Shown here: positions 56,152 through 64,000 of the stretch, piece after piece
Position numbering within the stretch: the stretch's first letter is position 1
Layout of the letters: each line of letters begins with the position of its first letter
Assembly (NCBI GenBank): GCA_020746995.1
Contig: JAGPXD010000003.1
Coordinates: 1,922,001-1,986,000 of the forward strand
Source: Plectosphaerella cucumerina
Lineage: Eukaryota; Ascomycota; Sordariomycetes; Glomerellales; Plectosphaerellaceae
Length of the DNA stretch: 64,000 bases
Reading direction: 5' to 3'
The notes under the pieces: generated by a model
What the model saw: only the letters and a program-made list of their open reading frames with translations
The model's database searches: none
Told to the model about the DNA's origin: nothing
Program-made: the position numbers and the translations under genes

Positions 56152-58465
56152 GCGACTTTTGTAGTAGGGTAGTGGCAATAGGGGCACCCCCTCGCGAGGG
56201 ATCGCAAGCTTAATAATCTCCCACGTGCGACGGGTGCCGGATCTGCGGCTTTCCAGGGGTACCGGAGCTGTGGCGACGACGGGGTCTGGACCAGGAGTTG
56301 AGGCTCACGAGATGGCCACCGCCGTGGAGATTGGGCAGAGTCACCGCCACTGGGCTCGGCGTTGCCGTGGAGAGAAGCCGGCATGCTGTGGCGAAGCATT
56401 CACTAAAGTGCTCTTTGGCCTTGTTTTTTCGTCGATGGACTTGTCGACTCGAAATGCAGTGCAAGCGGGCAGGGTCCGGACCGCACGGGACGGCGGCCGG
56501 ACTCGGAGTCGGCGGCGGCAGTGGAGACTAGCCCGGGACCCTCCTGTTCTCAGGCCGGAGTTCACGGGATTCAGGCCTTGACCCGGCCTGTCGGGCGGCG
56601 CTTGCTACTGAGGCCATTCAGTCTTGGCTTTTGGGCTACGGCTTGCTGTCTGTGATGGGACGACAGACAGCTCATCGAAGCAACACCATGTACTGGATGC
56701 TGGGTCTAGTTGGGATGAAGGCCAATGCGGGGGACTTGAATTGATGAAGTGGTGTCCCTGTTCTAGTGATCGAGGAAGCAGACCAATTGAAGGCGTGGGC
56801 AATGAGGGATCGACAAGGGGTCCAGTGTCAATCCGCACGGAATGCCCAGAGCCTCAGGGTCCGATGACGAAAGAGCCGTCGCCGTCTTCGGAATCATCAG
56901 ACAGGAGCTGGGGATCTGGATATTGGACAGTGTCACTGCCCTCAATCAGGTCGACTTCGATTGACTGTGGTTCCACTCCGCGACAACATGCATCCTGCAC
57001 CGTGATGGTTACATGTGACCGTGACCTGAGGGACAAGGTCAGCAGGGGTATAATTTGGGGTTGTTGTCGCACTGTCATCGGAGGCGGACGAACCGCCGAT
57101 TGAGCTTTGAGCCACGAATGGAGCGTGAGCAGACTGGGCAACTCGTGCCTCGAAACTCGGGACTGACGGGAGGCAGAAGGTGGCCGGATTGGAAGTCTTA
57201 TTCAATTCTCCAACCAGGCGACAGCACCATCAGCCCGACAGGCGTCGGCACCGAAACGCTTGAGAAACCATGTGCTGGAGACCTCATGTCCGGACGGGCC
57301 AGTCACCGCAGCCGTGATGTTCGCTCAGTGTCGATGCAGGCCAAAAGCAAGATTCGGGGGCCGGTCGGCGGGACAAGGGTTGGAGTCCAGACCCCGCCAG
57401 ACCGCCCTCCATCAGGTCCGCGCTACCGTACCGCACCTAGTGGTCTGCCATCCCTGCAGGGCTGGACGCCGGATTGGCTCTAGGCTTGTTCGGGAAGATG
57501 ACAGCCGGTCTCTGTGGGCGGACTGGGTTCCGGTCGGTGGGTACATTGAGTGAAGAGGAGCAGTCGCCCAGCTCGTTTCAATGCATCGTTGTCTCTATGT
57601 GTCCAGGATGGTTTCCGTGCCTGGAAATCGAATGCAACAGGGCCGGTCGTTGGAAACAGACGGGAGGGAATGGAATGGAAGAGGGGCCGGGCAGTTAGTG
57701 GAGGCATGTGCGCGGTCGTTGGAGCTGGTCTCCCCACTTCCAGGCCCAAGAAACAGGAGAAAATGACGTCACGGGCTGCCTTTCTGCCCGCGAGGTGACT
57801 TCAATTTGCCAGACACAAAAACACAACCAGCCACTGACAGCACGTCCTGCTGGTCCCCAGCTCCACTTTCGTGGCCTCGGAGCCAGCTCCGCTCCCCCAG
57901 CTCTGCGAGTGTGGTGCACCTCACTTTCATCAGGCTCGTCTCACGGCCCATGAACTTTCTTGACACAATACCCTTGTTTCCAGGGTCCTGTCCTGCTTCC
58001 GCGGCTTCCATCGAGTCGCAAGCTGCCTGCGTCGTGCTGTGATGTCATTTCAAGTGGCCGAGAACCTCGATGCCCACCAACCTGTCAATCCATCAAGATG
58101 ATTTGGTGTTCAAAATGATAGAGAAGATACACGTGATTCCAGCGGGAACTTTGTGACCATATCGGCGATGCCTACTTTACTCTCCGTGGAAATCGATCCA
58201 GGGGACAATTGGACATACGATATACTGCAGACGCTCGAAGGACCCCTTCTTTGCCACCTGGCGATCTTCCCACTGTGCGCCCTCGGCCGGCTTCAATTGG
58301 ACCCTTGGCGCCCTCTGATGGCTGCGCCGTTCCGCTCCAACTTGCACCCGGGCCACCCACGGGAAGGGAGGGGGCGTGGCATCAAGGGGCGTTTCCAGAC
58401 TAGCGTAGCGTAGCGTCTTGTGTGGGACCCCACCCGACCGTTCCTCTCGATGCTGGCAGTCCTGA

Positions 58466-58502
58466 CCCCGATCCTCACGACGGCAGGGGTCGCCGGGGAT
58501 CG
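58466..58502. promoter_or_regulatory. Pair of inverted CGATCC/GGGATCG boxes, candidate White Collar complex element
   Basis: CCCCGATCC at 58466-58474 and CCGGGGATCG at 58493-58502 face each other 18 bp apart, about 1.55 kb upstream of the frq ATG. Known White Collar sites in Neurospora contain paired GAT boxes. This is an inference from motif and position only. Confidence 0.35.
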
Positions 58503-59968
58503 CACCAGCCAGCCTTCAATCTGACCTTGGAGGGGGCTCCACCCAGCCCCATCTATCATCGTCGTTGTTGTCCGCGTCCGTCCCGGGTTGAAGCCCTCGA
58601 CCTCGCGCAGCCTTCGTGTCTGCGCGGCCCCCCCTCCCCCCAATTCTCCCCCCTCCAGCCAAAAGCTCTCTTCTAGGAGGACGCTTTCTTCACGTTTCGC
58701 TTTTTCGAGGGGGGCGTGTTACTAATTTCGCACTCAATCGCTTCCTGCAATCACCCAGCCGAGGGCCTGGCTTTCACTGTACGAGTGCGCTACGGTCTGC
58801 TCACCACCCAGAGTCGAAGCGCAAACACCACCACACACACCCACACCCCCCGATCCAGACCTCGATTGCCTCCGAGGGGGGAAAAGAGGAGAGTGTGGGC
58901 TGAGAGGGGGCGTAGACTTTTGCTCCCATCATCCATCATCCCCCTTCTGCCTGAGCAACCCCGTCTCCGGCATCCCCTCCTGGATCTTCACCAAGATCCT
59001 CAAACAGGAAAGAGCAACATCCTCATCGGAATTCCCCTGGCATCCTCGACCTTTCCTCCTTGTCGCCACATCTATCAATCCCCCAGGACGATTTCGTTGA
59101 TTCAACCCACATCGATATCCTCGCCGGACCATCCTGCCGCTGTCGCGCTGCTCTATTTTGGCCAGGATCCCGCTTCTCGACTACACTTCGCCTTTTCGAC
59201 TTTGCCCTTTCGCCGCGGTCCCATTCACAGCGACCGTGCAGTTTCGCTGCGAAGTTGGCCTTTCGTCAGCTCGTCCCACGGTTAGGCCATCGACAAGCCA
59301 GGCATCATCACTCCCTGGTCACCGCAGGCGGCAACTCGATCGATATTGTTGCGGAGCCAAGGTCCAGACAGCATACGGAGCTTCCAGCCCTGAGCGACGG
59401 CTTCGAGCGCAACTAGCCAGTCTACGACGAATAATTCGATCTTGTGGTTTTTCGACTATCCATCCAGCAGGCCCTGCCCTCAGGCGTCCCACTTGGCTGG
59501 TCTTCAACAACACACGAAAAACCGATAGGTACGGCGAAACCAGCGTGGTCATTGTGGTGTGCAACTTGAGGATCTCAGAGCCCCCGGAGAGCACCAGAAG
59601 ACCCAGGCGGACTAGCTGTCTGTCTCCTGGTTGCACGTCGTTCAGACCCAAGTAAGTCCGATCGTCGAGACCCCTTCCTCCAGTCCTAGACGCCATTTTG
59701 GGACGTCATACCCTCCACCAGCCTCACCCACATCGAGATCCCGCCATCGGCCAATCAGCCTCGCCCTACCACCTACCTACCTAGCATCTTCAATACTTCT
59801 TTTTTCGCCGCATCGCACCTCGACTTGTCAATTTCACCTTGCTAATTACCCATTCATCTTGAAGAACAAGCATATACCTGTCGACTCACGTCTCATCCGA
59901 TCTACAAAGAATCTCCACGCCAACATCCCAACATCACCACATCACTTGGCTCACCCGGGTCGACTTAC

Positions 59969-60049
59969 ATGATTCGACATTCCCAGTAGAATGTCTGACG
60001 AGCCGCGCCCATACAACCACAGACCAGTCACCACATGAATCCAATATGA
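59969..60049 (+). promoter_or_regulatory. Three chained upstream ORFs in the frq leader
   Basis: uORF1 59969-59989 (six codons plus stop). uORF2 59991-60038 (15 codons plus stop). uORF3 60035-60049 (four codons plus stop). uORF2 and uORF3 overlap by ATGA at 60035-60038, and uORF3 overlaps the frq start by ATGA at 60046-60049. The ATG of uORF2 is 2 bp after the uORF1 stop. Such ATGA overlaps permit stop-start coupling. Multiple upstream ORFs are known in the Neurospora frq leader, where they tune FRQ level with temperature. Confidence 0.65.
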
Positions 60050-63000
60050 CGGACTTTAAGAACAAGCCACCCGGCACGGAGCCGCCACCTCTGGCACCAA
60101 ACGCCAAGGGTCAGCCCATGCCCCGGAGAACGTCTGCTCAGAAGTCTGTCACGCTACAACACCACCGCCTCGCCCGGGACGCCTCAATGAAGGCACAGTC
60201 CCCCTCGACTAAACCAGAATACACATCAATTCCTCAGATATCCGTCAGCCACGATCCGACCTCTTCTCCGCGAAGGAATTCATCAGGAGACAGCCATGAG
60301 ACAACACAGAGCGATCCACGGACGTGGTTCGATCAGTCAAACGAGAATCCCGCCGCAGCATACTCCCAGTCCATGGATGTCGACCCACCCTTTTTCCAGA
60401 AGGAGACCGACTCCTCCAACGAAGAATTGCCACAGGCAACCTACCCCTTTCATCTCCGACCAGGTGCTGCCGCCTCCCTCAAGCCGACAGTCACCCGAAG
60501 CAGCAGTACGGACGACTACCGCAGTGTCATCGATGATTTGACCGTCGAGATTCAGCGACTCAAGGAGGAGCTTAAGAAGTACAAGCAGCATGGCCCGGAC
60601 CTGATGAAGAAGGAGAAGCTCTTTGAGATCAAGGTTCATGGTCTTCCGAAAAGGAAGAAGCGGGAGTTGGAAGCGACTCTGCGAGACTTCGCCTCGGGTC
60701 TCAGCGAGACCCCCAGCCAAGAAGCCTCGTCTGCCCGCAAAAAGTCCTCCCGCCACGCGAATCGCCTCTACTCGGCCTCAGGATCCATGTCCAAGCATGC
60801 ATCGTCCTCATCCGGTTCAAATTCCAGGCCTGTCGATTCAGCCTACGCCTCTGCATCAACAGGACCGAACTCTTCCGGCACCTCACTGAGCCGGCCATCC
60901 ATGAGTAACCGTGCTCGCACGTCGGAGCAGAAAGTCGAGAACTATCTCAACGATATTCCCGAGGGACTCTACCCCCGACACATGGTCATGACAGAGAAAG
61001 ATAAGAAGAAGCTTGTTGTTCGGCGCCTGGAACAGCTTTTCACAGGCAAAATCACTGGGCGCACACTCAACAGTCACCAGCGCGGTCCTCGCCAGACCTC
61101 AACTGCCCTGGCCCCCGTCCTCGCCGAGGCCACCCCCAACCAGCCTGCCATGATGCACCAGCCTCCGAACCTTCGGCAAGGCGAGCCGTGTCGAGAGGCG
61201 CGCATTCTCGGCCCCGACGAGTCTGGATCAGGAAAGAAAAGTCGCTCGCGAGACAACGCCTCCACGGAGAACTCCAACGGTGATCATACCGAGTCCGGTG
61301 GTAACGGGGCCGGTGTTGGCGATGCCAATGTCTCACCCCCAAACGCACCTCTTCCTGAACAGAGGCCCACCCGGCCCCTCGATCTTGATCCTGACCGGGC
61401 TCAAATTCCTTCAGAAAATATGGACTACATCAGACATCTTGGCCTGGTGCCTCCAGAGCTCCTGCCCGAAGCCCAGTCCCCCGATGTCGCTCCCGATGCC
61501 GAAGGTTGGGTTTACCTGAACCTTTTGTGCAACCTCGCACAATTGCACATGATCAATGTTGCGCCAGATTTTATTCGTACGGCCGTTTCGGAGAAGAGCA
61601 CCAAGTTCCAGCTGTCTCCAGACGGTCGCAAAATTCGATGGAGAGGAGGCGTCGAAGGCACCAAGTTCAGCAGCGACAGCTCCGGAAACGACTCACAGCA
61701 GAGTCCCTCGACAGACTCCACTGATGGCTCCAACGAGGACGGTCGAAGGAAGAAGCAGAAGACGGCAGGCGACCCCAATCTGGCGCAGCCCGCCTCCGGT
61801 GACGACTTTACCATGGCTCACTCCAGCAAGAATGCTTCCAAGTTCGGATTCCAAGGTTCTGGTTCATTCGAAAGCTTCCACTACAAGCCCCTTTTCGTTC
61901 ATCAGTCGTCTTCAATTGAGCAGACATCAATGGATGAGACGGTGTCGTCGTTGGGAGCGGCAGACGACAGCAATGTCGGCGAGTCTAGGTGGGACAACAG
62001 CGGGTCTGGCTCCTCGCAGCGCAGGAAGCGACGTCTGGACGGTGCTATCATCTACTACAATGGAGCTCCGTTCTGCACCGACCTTTCGGGCGACCCAGGC
62101 GACGTCTCCCCTGCCACCTACATGGCGTCCTCTGGCGTCGATGCGCAACAACAAGACTCTTCCCGCTCCAGTGCGGAGTTCGTCCGTCCGCCCCCTCCTC
62201 AGAGGAGTGCGTCGGGCTCTTTCTTGAGGCTGCGCCCCTTGAGCGACGGCAACTCTAATATCCGGTCTGTCCTGGGCAGCGACCCGGAGATGTGTCTCCC
62301 CGGCCTCACTACCGACGATTCCGACGAGAGCGAGTTCGAAGCAGACTTCCCGTGGTCCGACTCTCGACAGGTCTTCCATCCGTGTTCCCTGGATCCATCT
62401 GGCCTCGGCGGCGTCCTTCCCGACGACCACTTCGCACTTGTTGTTTCCACCAAGCGCCCGAAGCACGTCGACGTGTCCGATAATGTCTACAAGTCGAACG
62501 ACAACACGACGGAAGCCATAATTGGCCGTTTGGCCACTCTGTCTACCTCATCTCCTCACTTCTCACCCATCCCCTCACGATCTTGGGATCCCGCCACAGC
62601 GCCCGTCAAGATCGAGTATGTGTCCGGGCGGATCAAGCGTCTGAAGCCTGCACCTCTGCCACCCCCGGTTACTTTCATCCCGCCATTCAGCAGCGAGTCC
62701 GACTCCAGCGGCTCCGAAAGTTTTGGATCAGAAGCCGATGACGAAGGAGCTTTCACGGAACAGTTCATCAGTCGTCGGACCGACTCTCGCCGCTTCGACA
62801 ACCACTATCCGGACGACGAGGACATGACCAGCGCCGACGAAGAGGGCGCCGAGCCCGACGATGAAGACGAGCCGGAGTCCAGCGGTTCGAGCCCTCAGAA
62901 GGGTATCGAGATTGCCCTGCCGCCCCGTGAGCCGATGCGCCGCACGAGCAGCAGCGCTATCGCCGCCGCCGGCACTGTCCGCGGAAGGAGCAAGAGTCTG

Positions 63001-63078
63001 AGTGCCGAGCTGCCCCACTCCGGCACCTCCAATGCCACCTTGGGAGATGCCGAGAGCGGATACAGCAGCGGCGAGTAG
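60046..63078 (+). CDS. frq: FREQUENCY circadian clock protein
   Basis: A single intronless coding exon of 1010 codons, close to Neurospora FRQ (989). Conserved blocks are a coiled coil at about 161-184 (VIDDLTVEIQRLKEELKKYK), followed by KLFEIKVHGLPKRKKRELEA, then a block at 295-339 (QKVENYLNDIPEGLYPRHMV, LVVRRLEQLFTGKITGR) which holds a casein-kinase-1-binding region in Neurospora. Another block at 444-545 includes LDLDPDRAQIPSENMDYIRH and EGWVYLNLLCNLAQLHM. Next are GAPFCTDLSGDPGD (about 674-687) and LGGVLPDDHFALVV (787-800), near the region used for FRH binding. Basic RRKKQKT is a likely nuclear signal. The protein is the negative element of the clock: with FRH and CK1 it inhibits White Collar. 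Met110 (MDVDPPFFQKETDSS) lines up with the second start that makes short FRQ. The first ATG sits in a weak context (AATATGAC), Met110 in a better one (TCCATGG). Confidence 0.96.
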   Translation: MTDFKNKPPGTEPPPLAPNAKGQPMPRRTSAQKSVTLQHHRLARDASMKAQSPSTKPEYTSIPQISVSHDPTSSPRRNSSGDSHETTQSDPRTWFDQSNENPAAAYSQSMDVDPPFFQKETDSSNEELPQATYPFHLRPGAAASLKPTVTRSSSTDDYRSVIDDLTVEIQRLKEELKKYKQHGPDLMKKEKLFEIKVHGLPKRKKRELEATLRDFASGLSETPSQEASSARKKSSRHANRLYSASGSMSKHASSSSGSNSRPVDSAYASASTGPNSSGTSLSRPSMSNRARTSEQKVENYLNDIPEGLYPRHMVMTEKDKKKLVVRRLEQLFTGKITGRTLNSHQRGPRQTSTALAPVLAEATPNQPAMMHQPPNLRQGEPCREARILGPDESGSGKKSRSRDNASTENSNGDHTESGGNGAGVGDANVSPPNAPLPEQRPTRPLDLDPDRAQIPSENMDYIRHLGLVPPELLPEAQSPDVAPDAEGWVYLNLLCNLAQLHMINVAPDFIRTAVSEKSTKFQLSPDGRKIRWRGGVEGTKFSSDSSGNDSQQSPSTDSTDGSNEDGRRKKQKTAGDPNLAQPASGDDFTMAHSSKNASKFGFQGSGSFESFHYKPLFVHQSSSIEQTSMDETVSSLGAADDSNVGESRWDNSGSGSSQRRKRRLDGAIIYYNGAPFCTDLSGDPGDVSPATYMASSGVDAQQQDSSRSSAEFVRPPPPQRSASGSFLRLRPLSDGNSNIRSVLGSDPEMCLPGLTTDDSDESEFEADFPWSDSRQVFHPCSLDPSGLGGVLPDDHFALVVSTKRPKHVDVSDNVYKSNDNTTEAIIGRLATLSTSSPHFSPIPSRSWDPATAPVKIEYVSGRIKRLKPAPLPPPVTFIPPFSSESDSSGSESFGSEADDEGAFTEQFISRRTDSRRFDNHYPDDEDMTSADEEGAEPDDEDEPESSGSSPQKGIEIALPPREPMRRTSSSAIAAAGTVRGRSKSLSAELPHSGTSNATLGDAESGYSSGE

Positions 63079-63700
63079 GGGATGGCGACATCCCTTGTGT
63101 TTGGTGCAGTTGTGTACTGATTGGGCGTCAGCGATATTTTCCATTTGCCGACCTTGCGAGTCTGATTTTTGACCTTTCCTAAAGCATGAGCTGTTATTGG
63201 CACAGGAGGTGTAGGGCGAGCATCTTGTCGTCTGGAAAGCCGGACATCTCTTGGTGTCCTCAGACTGAGTAAGCGTTTTTGGCAGTGCATTTTTACGGAG
63301 TTCAGGTGGTGGGAAGGAAAGATATCCAGTTTGGAATTTATTAGCGAGGGTGAGCAACCCCGAAAGCGTACTTCTTGGTTTATTCAAGGAAAATCAACTT
63401 GTATGATTTACACTCCATCTGTGGCCTCGTATGTGAAGCAACTTGAAGTTGTGAAGTGTTCTTAACAGCGGCAACATCGCAGACATGGTTGATCCCGCTT
63501 CTTGCAATCTCATACTTTTCATGTTCCGTAGTCTACGCAAGCGCGTTCATCGAGCGCCGGCTATTTATATTCATCAGATCAGCCCCGCGCCATGCCGGAA
63601 CTACCAAGTCATCACTCCTTTACACCGTCGCCATGACCCAACCCTGCGGCGCTCTGCCCAACCCCCAACTCCATTCAAGCAATCACTGCGCTCGCTGGAT
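63079..63700. other. Convergent 3' spacer, frq and phosphoglycerate mutase
   Basis: 622 bp between stop codons facing each other. It holds both 3' UTRs. In Neurospora the frq 3' side also carries the promoter of the antisense transcript qrf; nothing in this sequence proves that here. Confidence 0.45.
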
Positions 63701-64000
63701 TCAAGCGTTGCCGGAGATCTCTGCGGCAGTCCTCTTATCGCCGATCCTGAGCAGGCTGTGGCCATCCATCTCCGCCGGCTGGGGAAGACCCATGGCGGCG
63801 AGGACGGTGGGGGCGACGTCGCCCAGGACGGGCTCGACCTCGCCCTTCTCGGCGTCGACGAAGGACACGAGGCGCCAGTCGCTGGGGGCGTTGGCCATGA
63901 CGAAGGGGACCTTGTTGGTGGTGTGGCTGGTCTTGGGCTTGCCGTCGGGGAACTTCATCTCCTCAGCGTTGCCGTGGTCGGCTGTGATGAACAGGACGTG
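63701..64000 (-). CDS. 2,3-bisphosphoglycerate-independent phosphoglycerate mutase, C-terminal part
   Basis: An open minus-strand frame of 99 codons plus stop, running off the right edge of the window. It begins HVLFITADHGNAEEMKFPDG, the metal-binding DHGNAEEM motif of the alkaline-phosphatase-like domain. It continues TSHTTNKVPFVMAN, LGDVAPTVLAAMGLPQP and EMDGHSL, all diagnostic of iPGM near its C-terminus. The enzyme interconverts 3- and 2-phosphoglycerate in glycolysis with manganese and no cofactor. Filamentous ascomycetes use this form. The last residues are ISGNA. The rest of the gene is outside the window. Confidence 0.93.
   Translation of the reverse strand, partial: HVLFITADHGNAEEMKFPDGKPKTSHTTNKVPFVMANAPSDWRLVSFVDAEKGEVEPVLGDVAPTVLAAMGLPQPAEMDGHSLLRIGDKRTAAEISGNA

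Larger units (their letters stand above)
55471..60045. promoter_or_regulatory. 4.6-kb regulatory region and leader of frq
   Basis: The largest gap in the window and, by position, the frq promoter and long 5' leader. In Neurospora the frq leader is about 1.5 kb with several upstream ORFs, and light and clock input comes from White Collar complex sites containing GATC/GATNC. Here I see a 13-bp inverted repeat with GATC arms at 56114-56151, a second pair of GATC boxes at 58466-58502, a short TAGCG repeat at 58401-58415, and three chained upstream ORFs at 59969-60049. A splice donor AAGTAAGTCC at 59650-59659 suggests a leader intron; the acceptor is unclear. No other gene is credible. Confidence 0.6.

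Overview
This is about 64 kb of nuclear chromosome from a filamentous ascomycete. The evidence is GC-rich coding sequence, about 50 introns of mostly 46-76 bp with GTAAGT-like donors and CTAAC/CTGAC branch points, short intergenic spaces, and fungus-specific families (FREQUENCY, eisosome protein 1, Sfk1, fungal ULD protein, fungal AP-3 delta). The FRQ sequence is Sordariomycete-like; Glomerellales (Colletotrichum/Verticillium relatives) would fit, but I cannot fix the genus. Gene models below were built by hand by joining reading frames across introns. All multi-exon totals come out as whole codons except the kelch gene.

Layout. 1-9.2 kb: the 5' end of a mitoribosomal protein (mS41), an Irc20/SHPRH SNF2-RING ATPase and an Rcy1-type F-box/Sec10 protein. 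9.5-20.3 kb: a CDK7/Mcs6 kinase, an Sfk1/FRAG1 membrane protein, an eisosome Eis1 protein and a T5orf172 (GIY-YIG-like) membrane protein. 21-27 kb: a compact block with an OYE-type flavin oxidoreductase, a tyrosine-phosphatase-family protein with a GC-AG intron, a METTL2/Trm140 tRNA m3C methyltransferase and EMC2. 27-39 kb: a 3.8-kb gap, a coiled-coil/ULD protein, COQ10 and AP-3 delta. 40-48.4 kb: a small secreted cysteine-containing protein, an alpha/beta hydrolase, a kelch membrane protein with an apparent one-base frameshift, mitochondrial uS13 and a membrane dipeptidase. 50-55.5 kb: an F-BAR/DEP/RhoGAP protein (Rgd2 type) and tubulin cofactor C. 55.5-64 kb: a 4.6-kb regulatory region, the circadian clock gene frq, and the 3' end of cofactor-independent phosphoglycerate mutase.

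The genes are mostly conserved housekeeping and cell-biology functions, not one pathway. Trafficking and membrane organisation recur (Rcy1, Eis1, Sfk1, AP-3 delta, EMC2, Rgd2), as do mitochondrial functions (mS41, uS13m, COQ10). No operon-like cluster, transposon, tRNA, rRNA or CRISPR array was found.

The most interesting material is frq with its chained upstream ORFs, conserved internal start codon and palindromic GATC sites. Next are the Rgd2-like protein that appears to lack the RhoGAP arginine finger, the kelch frameshift, and two genes whose start codon is split or isolated by an intron.
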